A DNA stretch of 64,000 bases from Holothuria scabra (lineage: Eukaryota > Echinodermata > Holothuroidea > Aspidochirotida > Holothuriidae): contig CM074193.1 of the NCBI GenBank assembly GCA_037179385.1, forward strand, positions 44,793,082 to 44,857,081, read 5' to 3'. The translations under genes and the position numbers were made by a program. Positions 28,101 to 40,100 of the stretch are shown one piece after another. The notes below the pieces were generated by a model. That model saw only the letters and a list, made by a program, of their open reading frames with translations, was not told the origin of the DNA and did not search any database. Positions within the stretch are counted from its first letter, which is position 1, and every line of letters begins with the position of its first letter.

Positions 28101-31100
28101 TTGTCAATCTGCTTTTAGGTAAATGCACAGACGACCAATATCAATATCTTTCAGGCTAATGCATTTTAAAAATTCATTTTCGCGATGGCACTTCAGACTG
28201 TTTTGATCAAAGTGATGAAGCTGATTGTCCAACCGTCGAAGGTATCAATTCAATACACGATGTTGTAACAACTTATTATTCATAGTGCTCATTTAAGTTC
28301 CTTAGCAATCGCATATAAACTCAAACGGTGGTACATGTTCTATCCATATGAAAGACTCAGTTAAACGTATTAGATGCTCGCAACGAGCCATATTATAGGT
28401 TATCCCCAGGATTACTTTAACATGCTTTAATGTTTCAGTCAAAAAAAAACACAAGCAGTAATCTTTACAAGAAGTATCGTTTAAAGCACTCAAATATCAA
28501 CTAATGTAATATTTTTGTTTGAACCAGCAGTGCGTGGACCAATAGGACGATGTTTGCAATGGCCGTCGCCTTTAAAATCAACCACTCTTTTACTAACTGG
28601 AAAATTGTAAAAACTGCAAAACTACAATTGTTTTTTTGTTTTGTTTTTTTCGTTTTAAATGGATAACAATATAAGCTTTTGAACAAGCATTTTTCTTGTT
28701 TTCTGGTTTAATTTTGTTTCGTTGATTAAAGGTATTCGTAAGCAATGGGGTAAGGAAAATACGTCAGTGGGCCAATGGAAAAAGGACGTGGCTAGCTTGA
28801 CTTAAACCAATTGTTTAAAATCTGAGATGTAAAACTTTATTCAACCTACTATCTACAGGTATTCAATTCTCCCTGCAGATAATAACTGCCCTCAATATTA
28901 CTTCGCGTGTGACAATGGACAATGTGTCCACTCCACATTTTATTGTGATCACGTCAAGCACTGTGAAGATGCAAGTGACGAAACTTATTGCGGTAAATAT
29001 TCAAATTTTAAAGTGTTCGATTGTATTTGACAAAAAATTATACTAGGCTTACAGGTTGATATAAAGTCTGCAACTTCTACTTACTACTTTGAGTTTTGAG
29101 GTATTTAATTCATGAAGAATGAAGTTGTTGTCATAGGACCATCTCATACTCCGTCTCTACTCTCAATTTAAACAAAATAATCTCTGTAATAAGTTACTCC
29201 ATACCCCTTCTCATACTCCGTCTCTACTCTCAACTTAAACAATAATACAATCTCTGTAATACCTTAATCCATACCGCTCCCAGGTTAATAGAAATGTGTT
29301 TAGTACAATTACAAGACGGAATGTTTTTAATGAAAAAAAGAAAACTGTTTACCCTTTAATTTTCAAAGTTTCGGGTCCCAACCCCTTATAAACTATTGAC
29401 ATCATTTACAGAACTTAACTCTTTGTTTCGTTTTACATTGGTTACATTGGAAAACGTATTTCAAAAGCTGTAGAAAAGGAAAGTTCTGTTATTACACACA
29501 TATATGGTGCAACACAACTGGTAGCTTATATCTACCATTTACGGGGAGTAGATTTATCGCAAAGCTCTTAGCAACTCCCCACAGTGGCGAAATTGGAATT
29601 TTTCCAGAATGGGGGGCCAAGCAACCAAATATTCCGATTTTGCAAATATGAACACCTCCATTAAGGTTGCGAAGTATGCGGGCCGAAAGTTTCGCCGTTT
29701 TGGAACAAAATGTTTGAAAATATGGAGCTTGTGTTGCCCGAAAAAATGGGTTTCATATAAGGAAATTTGAAAAGTGTGTGTGTGTGTGGGGGGGGGGGGG
29801 ATTACTGAAGAATTTGCATTTCTTATTGGCAAATCTAAGATTGGAGGTGAACTAAAGTTCGTTGTTGCTACAAAAAGGTTATCTATGGCCTTCTTATTTA
29901 GGCTCTCTGACCCCTTCCATTTTAAAGACAAGAGGTTAGATTGGAGAAAAACTGGAATTTTATCGAAGGAAATTTATGAAAATAGCACTGTCACTTGATA
30001 ATCTGGTGACACGTATGGCAAATTTCCGGTCTTGACATTCCGAAAAAGTTTACCAAACTGATTTATGAGTGAGTATTACTGAGTCAGGAATTAGGGGCTT
30101 TTTGCTTTTGGTTTTTGGAACAAATAATTACAATTATTTAGCTTTTATAGGAAAGAATTCGGAATCTCATAAAACCACCCTGTAGCTGATTGGTGTCACA
30201 AATGGCAAATTTTCTAATTTTCAGTCTTCGAAGCCAGGAGTAAATCGCCCTCTGACCCCTCCTTTAACTACGCCACTGACTCCCCGACTAAAATGAAGGA
30301 GTGTGCCAGTATTATTTGTACGCTTTACGAACTAATATCCTTTTTCTTGATTGTTTGTGGAAGATGATGATCCAAAATGGATGTATTTATGATCAAGTGA
30401 CATAATCGTTCCCAGTATTTCTTAACCCAAGTTTCCATCTGAAGAACCTGGAAGTTAACACTTCTATGTTTCTACTAAACATTTGCATAAGTGAACGGCT
30501 ATGCTTCTACTGCTGTATGGTAACAGTGAGAACGAGGGAGGAATTAACCGTTTTCAAGATCATACAAATTACTGGGTAGGAAAAGCCCAGACTTTTTTTA
30601 ATTTCTACAATGAAGCTTACTCTTCTCAGTGAGACTAGCCACACTAGGTTAGAAATGAAGATTCATATTTAAATTCAGTGACCAATCCTAAATCGAACCA
30701 TCATATTAAGGTTGGAGGGCAAAATTTGCGTCGATATCCCTCCCATGGTCCGGATAATATTTCACATTGGAGTGAAAAGGATTCATGAAAAATAATTGTC
30801 CGTGCACCAATATGCAGTATGTTACTGACAGGGAAATGTGTCGTTATAGACTTGCGGACTGATTATGTTGAGAAACATTCAGTTATACCCTGCATTACCA
30901 ATTTAAAACAAACTACTCATCTCATCGACTCATTATTGAGGTGCAATTAGGGTTACCAAACGTCCGTATTTACCGGACGTATGTTTTACTGGTTCACCCT
31001 GGCGTCTGGGAGGATTTTTAAAATTGACAATTACATCCGGATATCTCGCATTTCTCACATGAATGAGTTAAACAGTTTTTTTCTGTGATTTTGGTTTAAA

Positions 31101-34100
31101 TATTGTTACATTTTGCATCCCCGTCAATACCATTGCAAACCGAAAAAAACTTCCAAAGGGGATAGGGAACGAAGGTCCTTTTATCCTTCCTTTAGTCTAC
31201 CCTTCCCTGACTTTTTTTAATGAAAAATGTAGTAATCCTAGGTGCAACAAGGATCTGAAGTATAAAATTTGGGCCACCAAGAAAACCTATTGAGAGCCCT
31301 TGTCTCTATTTACAAATAAGACCTTACATCTTTCGTTAAGGCAATGATCTATGCAACAATGTATTTGTTGGTATTCGATATACTTCACCAGTCGCCGTTT
31401 GTAAACAGCTTGTTCACGTTCACAATTTCGTTTCTTTTAAAGACATTTGAAAAATAAAGATACAGCTTCGTTTTAGAATACTATTTCATTTAACTTTTTA
31501 TGATGGTCTGAAAACTTTTGTCTACAAGAGACTTTTATTTTCCAGAGTACCCTTCCTGTACGGTTGATGAGTTTCCCTGTGGTGACCATCGCTGCATTCT
31601 TCATTCTCGAGTTTGTGATCTCGTACTAGATTGCCCCGACCGTTCCGACGAGGAAAATTGCGGTACTTAAGAATCTTTGCCCTCAGAAATTAAAAACGAT
31701 GAATGCACCAATACATTTTTCTGTACCTAAACTTATCATTTGGACATTTATCAAATTTGTCTGGTATATACTATACTATTCCATCAAAGGACTAAAGTTT
31801 TCTTAACTTGCTTGTAAGAATATTCCAATAACCTGCTTAGCCGCCAAATAACAATTTCAAATATTTGATGTTTTTGGTTCATAACTTTAAATGTAAGACA
31901 TCACTTGTGGTAAAGGTGACTCCAAGTTGAGGGATTCACTTGACATACTTCACAATAGTTGTATCGTTTTAATCGCGACAATATTCTCATATCATTTCAC
32001 CTTTACCTTCTATTAATTTCAGGAGTGTCAAAGGATCAAGTGCAATGTTCATCTGGTAGACTTTTTCCTGAATCCAGCAAATGTGACGGATACAAGGACT
32101 GTCCTAGTAAACAACCGGAGGACGAGCCAGAAGACTGTGGTAATCAAAAACTTACGAAATGCAAATGAAATTCTATCCAACCCTATTTTGATAATGAAAG
32201 ACTTTTTTTCTTTCTGCCAACTAAGAAGAAGGCTAGTAGATCAATAATCGGTTGTGCAAAAAGAAACTGTATATTTTTAATTCGAAGGTAATTTGTGAGT
32301 AAGATTATCACTGTGGGAAACTTTCTGATAATATAAGAACCAGCAAACAGATGCCAAACATCTTGATGCATGGATGAATCAATGCACCATAAATACTTTG
32401 GTACACCGTTATACGGGTGGTATAAGATGCATTGATTGAAGTAAACATGTACAAATTGATAGCTGGATAAGTTTAACTCTAAGTTATATGCAAGGTAATA
32501 ATATTGAAAACGACGTAAGCGCAGAGATCGGGGAAACGTTTAACATGTATCAAATAAATAGCATAATAGTTTTAATTTGTAAAATATATATGACAACACT
32601 GTAAATTAATAAAATGGAAATATACTTGTGAACATTTCAAGCAAGTTTTACATTTAACTTAAGTTCCAACAAATTAACAAAGCTCATCATCATTAAGCGA
32701 TGCGATACAATCAATACTCCCATGGGAAGATGACCTTTACAGGTTAAAACACCTTACCTTCACTTACCACTGACAAACTAAACAAGAGGGCAATCTACAG
32801 AGTTGCCCTAATGATATCGCAACACACGCAAAACTTTGTTTTAAAAATTAATCTAGATCATTTCAGTAATGGTTGTGAAACAGGGAAACTTTCCATAACC
32901 TTGCGGATTATTAGGGTGAGTGTAAAACCTATAACATCGTGTACTGTAGCTAAAGAAATAAAGCAACCATGCTATGGTATATTTGTAGTTCCATGATTGG
33001 CCCACTAATTGGCTCTCATGCGATCGATAGCTTAAGGCAGTCAGATAGGATTTTTTGGTACAGTTTCCAATAAATTGGTTTAAAACGGGCCGTTCATTAC
33101 CTTTTTCCAGTTGTGGTTCACTAATCCATTGCCTATGCTGAGCACCAAGCACAATGGCAGTAGGTGAACTTTGACGAAGATGGTCAACACCCATACACTC
33201 AATATAAATTCAAGTGTCTAGTAATGTAACATATGTAGCCAGCAAGTCTCCTTGTGTTATACCCCGAATGTTATACCTCCTTGTGTTATACCCCAATACC
33301 CCGAGTCTAGACACCTGGGAACACAACCGTTAACATAACAACCATGTCATTTCGAGCTGACAATAACTTTTAAGGTGTAACTCAAGTCAAAAAAATGAAA
33401 ATATTTATTTAACAGCATGAAAAAGTAATACTAACAGTCCAACTCCCATCTTCTAATGACATTTTTTGGCCGAGATTTTACATTTTTCATTCTGTTTAAT
33501 ATATATTTATGAATTTTGTGACTTGTGGTACACTTTAATCCCAACTCGCAAAGTGATTGCAATATCGCGTCCTCTTTCGAGAGCGATGAGATCACTGTCA
33601 AAAAGTTTAATAACCATACATAGAGACAAGCGCTAAGTAATGCATTTAGTGTAAATCATCGCAAGGACATCGAAACTGGTCTCCGGTTGTATTTCCCGTT
33701 TCAAACTTTTGCATAAAGTTGAGATGAGTGAAGTAAGGTATTTCAATTAACATCAAAGACCTGTTATTATTCAAAATGAATAAATGAACCTAATTATGTA
33801 ATATGTTTGATGTCCTCCAACATAACAATCACTACAAGATTATCTCCAAGAAGCCTTCGAATGCAACTCTACGTCACAACTCAAATGTAAGAGCGGGGTG
33901 TGTGCAGAATCATCTACTCGGTGTATCTTTGAATACGATAAATACGGATTCTTTGTTGGATGTAGAGACGCCAGCCTCCTTTCAGGATGTGGTTCGTATT
34001 TCTCAAAAGTAATTTTCTAGTAAATTATTATGTTAACTGAATTATCTATACCGTTTGAAAGTAAGACGTGAATGTTATTGACTGTGAAAATTTTTTTTAT

Positions 34101-37100
34101 ATAAGAAAAATGTGTAAGGTAAAGATGTTAAGATTTTTTTTCAAACGAGGCTTTCTAATTACTCGACGCTGTTAAAACTGTATGTTTCATGTATTCCAAA
34201 TATCACATATTATAGCAACACCTGACCAAAGAAACCCTCAATTTAGCAAAACTTACGTAAAAAGTTAAAAATCAATAACATCATCCAGTTCGAAATTAAA
34301 GCTAAGTGTGAGAAAAATCCATATTAATATTTACACTGGAATCTCATTTCTTTTTGTTTAACACTGCTGATAAAGTATATGATGATTGTGATAACGGTAA
34401 GGAGTGTTTTAGTAAATTTAGAGAAACGTGTTTGAGATGGGTGAAGTGGTCTTTAATCGGAGCTCTTTCATTGCACATTTAGCGTGTTGACTTATCCTAC
34501 TACGAACGATGTTGGTTTCGAACACTCTTAAAAAGAAATCATTCACCAACACTGGTCACGTATGTCAAATACCTGAAATTGGTCAGGTTTTCCCCAATAT
34601 TTGTTGTTTATTTGGTTACCACACAGGCTGGTTACCCAATAAAGTGGTAAAAAACCTCTTGGATTACCCATTAATCAACAATTATTGGGTAAACTTTAAC
34701 CAATTTCAGGTATTTGACATACGTGACCAGTGTTGGTAAGTTTTTTTAACCAACTTTTTTAGAGTGAAGAAAACAAAACATATGCGAGTATGATGGCGTT
34801 TATCAGGAAGGTTGTATATTTTTGCTCACGTTTGTGTGTTTATGTAAGTGTCTGTTTATGACTCTGCTCATTTCCAATGTATTACAAGAAGTGGAGTTCT
34901 TACAAGAAAGCCTCAAATCAAACAAAAAAAAATTGAGGTCAATAGGCATGACCTCAATAGAGTTGTTTCTGTTACCTTGGTTATCATGTATTAAGCAAGA
35001 ACATTACATGTGTTCCGTTCTTAAAAACATGTACCAAGTACGACATTAGAATAGTGCCATTCTGTAATAAGTCTGCCTCATGTCAGAGGTAAAATGCTAT
35101 AGCTTGTGGGGTGGCCAAAGGTGTGTGGGGTCACCTGGGTCCAAATTCTGAAACCCTTGCTAACAATATATGTTAAGGAGAGGCGCTTGATGCTTACTTA
35201 AGTTGTGGATATTTCATGTTGATGGAACGAAAACGTTGAATTGCTCTAGGTAAAAGGCCATCTAAAGTTACCTGTAGATTAAACTAAATTTTTTTATACC
35301 ACTTATATAAAGGTTAAAACGGAACGCTGGACACACTTTTAAAACTGTTACGATATTTTTCATAGGAAGAAGTTTATAGGTTTCAAATCCAGTATGTTGA
35401 TGTGTTGTTAATAGGAGGAAGGTGTTGTATACAATCCAGATCAAATGTAGTATTGGGTTAAAATCTTACGCCTCAAAGTAAGACTCTTAGTTAGATTTGT
35501 ACTGCGCATGTGGTTGCCTTGTTGTGAAGGGGAATTGTAGTGTGTAGGTAGAGATCATCTTTTTTCACCGGGGGTCTTAAAAGGTGAACTTGACTTTACA
35601 ATTTAGCAATGAATTTATGCTAGGTATATGCGAACCTCGTGGTGAGGGAGAACAGATGATAAGTTTTGATGGAGGTTTTACACTAGCTTAAAAGAAGGGG
35701 TGAGATATGTCTATAAATCATATTCTAGGTGGTGTAATGTAATTCAAGTTAACCAAGAAGACTGGTCGTTTTATTTTAATGACCCTTTTCCTTATTCTAA
35801 AGATACAAAGTTAAGACGGTTCCAATATAGTAAAAATAATAGTAGAATAATTCTAACAAATAAATTTTGTACGTGATTAAAGTTAAAACATGCGATAAAT
35901 TTTTACTTTGCCATGAGCATACATAGTCAATAGAACATTTATTTTATGGCTAAGATCACACAATGTTTCTTCTGCATAATCTATATAGTTGTGGGTAATG
36001 TAGGTATTCAAGTGCTTAGTCTCGACATTACTACCGTGCTTTTGAGATCAAACTTTGGTCGAGGATTAAATGTGACTATCATGGTGGTTCAATACTTTCT
36101 GTGGGAACCTATAATAGAGAAAACTTTACCAAGTCAATTTCGATCGCTTATGTTTTCAAAGATTACTTTTTGATCCAAAAAGAGTTTTTCGTTTCGTTAT
36201 ATGAAAAGTCATGAATGGCGTAAGTTTTGGTTCTCGTGGTTTTGTTTATTGCAATGAGATGAATTTACAAGACCATTGTACTAATTTCCTTTACTCCCAC
36301 TGCTTAACTCCGGCGATCGCTCCCATTTCCTGTCCTCTTCCCTTTTTGTAACATGTGAAAAAAATTTCCTTGGGTGGTGGACCATTCAGGGTTTTTTCAG
36401 GAGTTATTGGTCCAAAGTGCCAAGTTGGCCCTAGGTCCCATTTTATGTAATTCTGCCTTCTCCTACAGTTTCTCTTGTAATATGTTTAATGCTTTACCAC
36501 AATTCTGTTGTTTCCTCAGGATGTTTTCAGAAATTTTGGATCCAAGGGCCAAGATTGACCCAATGGTCCATGTTGTGAAAGAGTGTAAAATTACTAGCCC
36601 TTTCTCAAGTAATGTTGTGAAAATTCGACTGCTTTAACTTTGCTCGATTTGTGAGTTGGGTATGGTTTTTTATGCAGGATACCGTGAGAGCTCTACGACC
36701 CACTTTATGAAATGCAATGTGTCTCTTTCACTTTTCTATAAATGTGGGTACTTTGTGTGCATAAATTAAATAGGAGTAATGTTTTTTTTTTTTAATTTTG
36801 GTGCGAGTTCCCTTGCATGTTTCTGCTGATTATGTTACTGTCGTGTCATGTGTTTTTTGTTGTGAATGATGTGTTTTGTCTTTGATTCAAAAGAAATAAG
36901 AAACACTTCAAAGTTTTTATGAAGGTCAAATGTCATCTGGGCTCAAACTTGGTTATTACTGTGTCTGATGTTAGAGTATAGAGGGTGTTCAAACTTGGTG
37001 CTGCATAAGATCCCGCGGAAAATGAAATACCCCTTTTGTTTTGTTGGATGTTAGGGGCCAGCTAAAACAAATATGGGCCAAGAAAGCAAATACTTACAAA

Positions 37101-40100
37101 AATTTCACCCACATTTCGCTTATATTAAACCAGTTGCTGAAAGAAACGGAAAATTTTGACATTACCTTTGACTACACATGCACTTGGCACTTATTACTGA
37201 ATCTACAGTGCAATTTTGCTCTTTGGCTCTTGTTACCGGTGACTTAACTAATTCAATCGGAATACAGTGATCATCAATTTCTATAGAGGCTTTGCATTAA
37301 CGTCACAGATCCACCGTGCTGGGGGACATCCAAGACAAACACACACGACTTTGTGCTAAGCGCATTGGAAAGTGAGCACTGTAATATTCACAGTGTGTAC
37401 ACATTGGTTGGGTGAGCGTGTCGAATGTGATCTACTACATAGGAACACGTACTCAACATGGCTGCCAGAGGGTATTGCAGTGGCGTAGCTAGGATTTTTT
37501 CCAGGGGGGCAAAGGTATGGAATTTCCCCACAACTTTTCCCGGTCAATGTGTATGTATTTCATATAAAATATGCAAACTTACAAGTAGAACAACATTACC
37601 ATGTCATTTTGTAATATTACCTGCATTGTAATCTTAAAGTAAAACATGGAGCAATCGGAAATAACAAAGTATATTATTTTGGTAAACAATATCTGGTTTA
37701 TTTGTATGTACTTACGTAGTGACGTACGCAGGATTTCTCTGAAGGGGGAGGGGCATGCAGAATGGTCTAAGGGGAGGGGTGTCCGGAAATTTTTTGACGC
37801 ATTTCCTTATGCCATTTATGCTACCTTACGAAGAAAAACTTGTCATTAAATTTGCACACTTCTAGGAGTCAAAATAAAAGAGCATTGACAGGTATTTGTG
37901 GTTTTTCTTGGCGACAAAATGTTATTTTGTCATGAAGATTATCTAAGCGGAGCGCCACCATTGGTTGGCGCGGAGCTCAGAGAAAATTTGGAAAAATCAG
38001 ACCCCTTAGATGGCCGGAAATAGCATTTTCCAGGCTAATACGAAGAATTTAGCCAGTCGCTTTCTTCTTTTGTCGTTTGCAATTAAATGCTCACTTCAAA
38101 ATATGTTCGCAAACTGCAAAGTGATCAGAGAATTAAGAGCTAATTTTACCCCAAAAACATATAATTTTGCCCAAAAGACCGAGCGAAGCGCCACCATTGG
38201 TTGGCACGGAGCGTAAAGAAAATTTCGAAAAATCAGTTCCCTCAGATGGTCAAAATAGCGTATTTATACTTGTAAAGAGAATCTAAGCATGTAGTCTTTT
38301 TTATCGATGCCACCAGTGGGAAACAGAGTCTACCTTTTTCAGTAAAAATTGGAATTTGACAGAATTTGCCCAGGTCTATTTGTAGGAAATAAAAAAAGGT
38401 TGGCATCACTGAACGACCTTGCAGGGACAATCCTTCCCCTTTGAAAATTTCTGAAAAATTTGGTGTCCTTATAAGCAATCTGGTGCCACATATGCTATCT
38501 TTTGAAGTAAAATCTGTGTTAATAAAGTTAGACTACGTATTTTTAAGAACAAAGAAAAAATGGCATCTGTGAGGGGGGGGGGGGCATGGCCCAATGGTCT
38601 CCCTTTCGCACGCCACTAAGGAGGCCTAATAGTGGCTCGATCACACAGGATATCCTGTTAGAAAAGCAGTCTGTTAAGTGTAGAGGGCTACAAGGTACTC
38701 ATTGTCCATTTATTGTTACACTCAAAGTGAGCAAAAAGCTATTTTCCCGAACTAGCTTGTAAGCTTCCAAGGATTAGGCTAAGTAACAAAATCTAAGTGT
38801 GCCAAACGGATCCCGTTAATTCTAATTTCTCGATTAACTTTAAGTTTATCGTTGGCCATGGATTGTTTCAGCCCCATCCATCGTTATGTACACAGAGTAA
38901 AATCGTACAGCTACTGCTAGCACGTAGAAGAACATAACAACCTCGGGGTCTACGGTAGTGACTTGTCAGTTTTCACATCCTTTTACTGAATTCCCAAAGT
39001 ATCACCTGAATAACAGCTTCCTGTGCACTGAAATGCACTGATCATAACCCCCGTGCGTATACAAGCACAAGAGAACATTCAATCTGCTACGCGGCGAGGA
39101 CATTTCTGTGGAACGCGAATTGGACCGGTTCATGCGACACTGACGAAATCTGAGTTAATTTGTTGCATGAAAATACGAATTATGTATGAGAAATGTCTAC
39201 CAATTCCTTATTCTAACAAAAATTTTGAGAAATTTTTGTAATAATAAGAAGATTCATCAAATTTCCCCATTTTCATCAAATTTCCCCAAAAATTTTTCCA
39301 GGGGGGCAACTTGCCCCTCCTGCCCCCCCCCCCCCAGTAGCTACGCCACTGGGGTATTGTGACGTCAATGAAACTTCTTTTTCGGTAACTGAATTAAATT
39401 TGTTCTTGCAGAGAGTTTTGAGTGTCCTGCACACTATTTTAAGTGCCCGACCTCCTACTGTATTCCAGAAAGGTATCGGTGTAATAACGTATTCGATTGC
39501 CCTAGCGGAGAAGATGAAGAACTTTGTGGTAGGTAACCAAGTTAGTGCTCGTCTTCATTTTTAGGTGCTTAAAAACAAAACTTAGAAACGTTAGAAATGT
39601 TACAGTGACCACAAGAGCTTAAAAAACTTGCAACCTACATGTAACAATAATAAGCTCTACTTGAATGTGTATCACTTGACTGAAGGGATGCAAGAACTCC
39701 CTGCAGTTACGGAAATCATCATTTGTAAGTATACATCTAATAAGATAAATTACTGACGCTTTCAGTCTTTCTGTATGGTCTCTGTATGGTTATTTGTTTT
39801 GTCCCTTCTAGTTATTGATTAAGCTGTGAAATGAATTACCTGTTCCCTTTCATGGATATTGTCTCTCCTAAAGTCTTTGACACGAAAGTTGAAGACTTCT
39901 GCTAACCAAACAAGGCGTGGATGCGAGGAGTCCAATGGTTCCAAACTCCTACCGTGGTCACCAAAAGAATGAATTTCAAATATTTTTAAAACTGACTGCC
40001 CAAATTTTTCTGATGCTGCCCGAATTTTAGATCTTGAAAAGTGTGAATATGTTCGTCACATGGACGGTTATCTTTAAAAGTCAGGCATGTCTTTTCATCC

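Noticed and set aside
34372..34395. Micro-exon-like YDDCDN stretch before GTAAGG, resembling the end of an LDLa
   Set aside because: About 21 bp only, with no module around it; too short to support.
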